The notes under the pieces: generated by a model
Database searches by the model: none
The model's input: only the letters and a program-made list of their open reading frames with translations
Told to the model about the DNA's origin: nothing
Source of the DNA: Accumulibacter sp.
GTDB taxonomy: Bacteria > Pseudomonadota > Gammaproteobacteria > Burkholderiales > Rhodocyclaceae
Assembly: GCA_031274075.1 (NCBI GenBank)
Contig: JAISQQ010000468.1
Location: forward strand, 1-6,189
Reading direction: 5' to 3'
Length of the DNA stretch: 6,189 bases
Shown: positions 5,779-6,189 of the stretch, in pieces
Position numbering within the stretch: the first letter of the stretch is position 1
How the letters are laid out: each line of letters starts with the position of its first letter
Made by a program: the position numbers and the translations under genes

Positions 5779-5959
5779 CAGATGTCAGGTATCAGGTGAC
5801 AGGAGTCAGGAGACAGGTGACAGGATTTTGCGGCACGAAGCACCGGTAACTCCTGCCCCCTGATTCCAGATTCCAGATTCCTGCCCCCTGCCCCTGCCCC
5901 CTGCCCCCTGCCCCCTGCCCCCTGATCCCTGATCCCTGATCCCTGACACCTGTCACCTG
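5779..5959 (+). repeat. Heptad-armed palindromic repeat, copy C (diverged and expanded)
   Basis: This element makes up nearly the whole gap between htpG and the glycosylase gene. The left arm is six in-phase 7-nt units beginning CAG plus a partial (5779-5824; for example CAGGTGA, CAGGAGT). The core TTTTGCGGCACGAAGC is followed by ACCGGTAACT and corresponds to that of copies A and B. The right arm is 15 units from 5853 to 5956, one of them 6 nt, then CTGG. These include CTGCCCC seven times plus one TGCCCC, CTGATCC three times running (5922-5942), CAGATTC twice, then CTGACAC and CTGTCAC. Distal bases CCTGTCACCTG (5949-5959) complement CAGGTGACAGG (5793-5803). Orientation is the same as copy A. 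The end of the right arm contains the htpG stop codon. Confidence 0.88.
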
Positions 5960-6189
5960 GACACCAGCATCAGCTCGTTGATCCGCCGGACGAAGCCGGC
6001 GGGGTCGTCGAGCATGCCGCCTTCGGCCAGCGTGGCTTGTTCGAGCAGCAGGCTGGCCCAGTCGTCGAAACGGCTTTCTTCGTATTTCAGGCGCTGCACG
6101 ACCGGGTGCTTGGCGTTGATCTCGAGGATCGGCTTCATCTCGGGCGCCTTTTGCCCGGCGGCCTTGAGGATGCGCGCCAGGTTGCCGCC
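5953..6189 (-). CDS. htpG: Chaperone protein HtpG (Hsp90), C-terminal end, partial
   Basis: This is the last 78 residues of the bacterial Hsp90 chaperone; the gene continues beyond the right edge. The frame reads GGNLARILKAAGQKAPEMKP at the window edge, then LEINAKHPVVQRLKYEE, DDWASLLLEQATLAEGG and DDPAGFVRRINELML, which is the C-terminal dimerisation domain of HtpG. An internal Met at 6138-6136 is not the start, because the frame and the similarity continue upstream of it. The ATPase and middle domains are outside the window. The stop codon TGA (5955-5953) lies inside the last heptad of repeat copy C, so the final residue or two may have been altered by the repeat. Confidence 0.94.
   Translation of the reverse strand, partial: GGNLARILKAAGQKAPEMKPILEINAKHPVVQRLKYEESRFDDWASLLLEQATLAEGGMLDDPAGFVRRINELMLVSR

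Noticed and set aside
5853..5956. CRISPR array or simple microsatellite
   Set aside because: The units are 7 nt with no unique spacers, so it is not CRISPR. The hairpin core and matching opposite arm show more than a plain tandem repeat.
3268..5959. Insertion sequence or integron attC sites
   Set aside because: There is no transposase or integrase, no target duplications I could see, and the core lacks the GTTRRRY pattern of attC.

Overview
The window reads as chromosomal DNA of a GC-rich betaproteobacterium. Rhodocyclales-like is my best guess from protein similarity by eye (YciB, HtpG, parvulin, TRAP genes); I could not run a search. Two partial genes mark the edges: the 3' end of an isopropylmalate/homocitrate-synthase-type gene (+, left) and the 3' end of htpG (-, right).

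Left half (+ strand): after the partial synthase gene and a perfect 28-nt palindrome comes a complete TRAP transporter operon. It encodes the periplasmic binding protein DctP, the small membrane subunit DctQ and the large membrane subunit DctM. dctP and dctQ are separated by a long stem-loop, while dctQ and dctM overlap by 7 nt. Together they import an organic acid or similar anion using the Na+/H+ gradient.

Right half (- strand, read from right to left): htpG 3' end, a hypoxanthine-DNA glycosylase (UDG family 6 type), yciB (septation/inner-membrane protein), a frameshifted and truncated remnant of a yciI-type gene coupled to the yciB stop, and a secreted PpiC-type parvulin isomerase. The parvulin converges on dctM.

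The most unusual content is a dispersed repeat family with three copies in the three main right-half gaps (about 3268-3353, 5180-5286, 5779-5959). Each copy has a core hairpin ending in GGTAACT, flanked by tandem 7-nt units that begin CAG on one side and CTG on the other, so that the whole element is a nested palindrome. Copies A and B share a 53-nt perfect inverted match. Copy C has the same plan with different heptads and a diverged core. The repeats supply the stop codons of htpG and of the glycosylase, give the glycosylase a heptad-periodic C-terminal tail, and bound the glycosylase gene on both sides in inverted orientation. I know no named family with exactly this architecture.

No rRNA, tRNA, CRISPR array, transposase or phage gene was seen.
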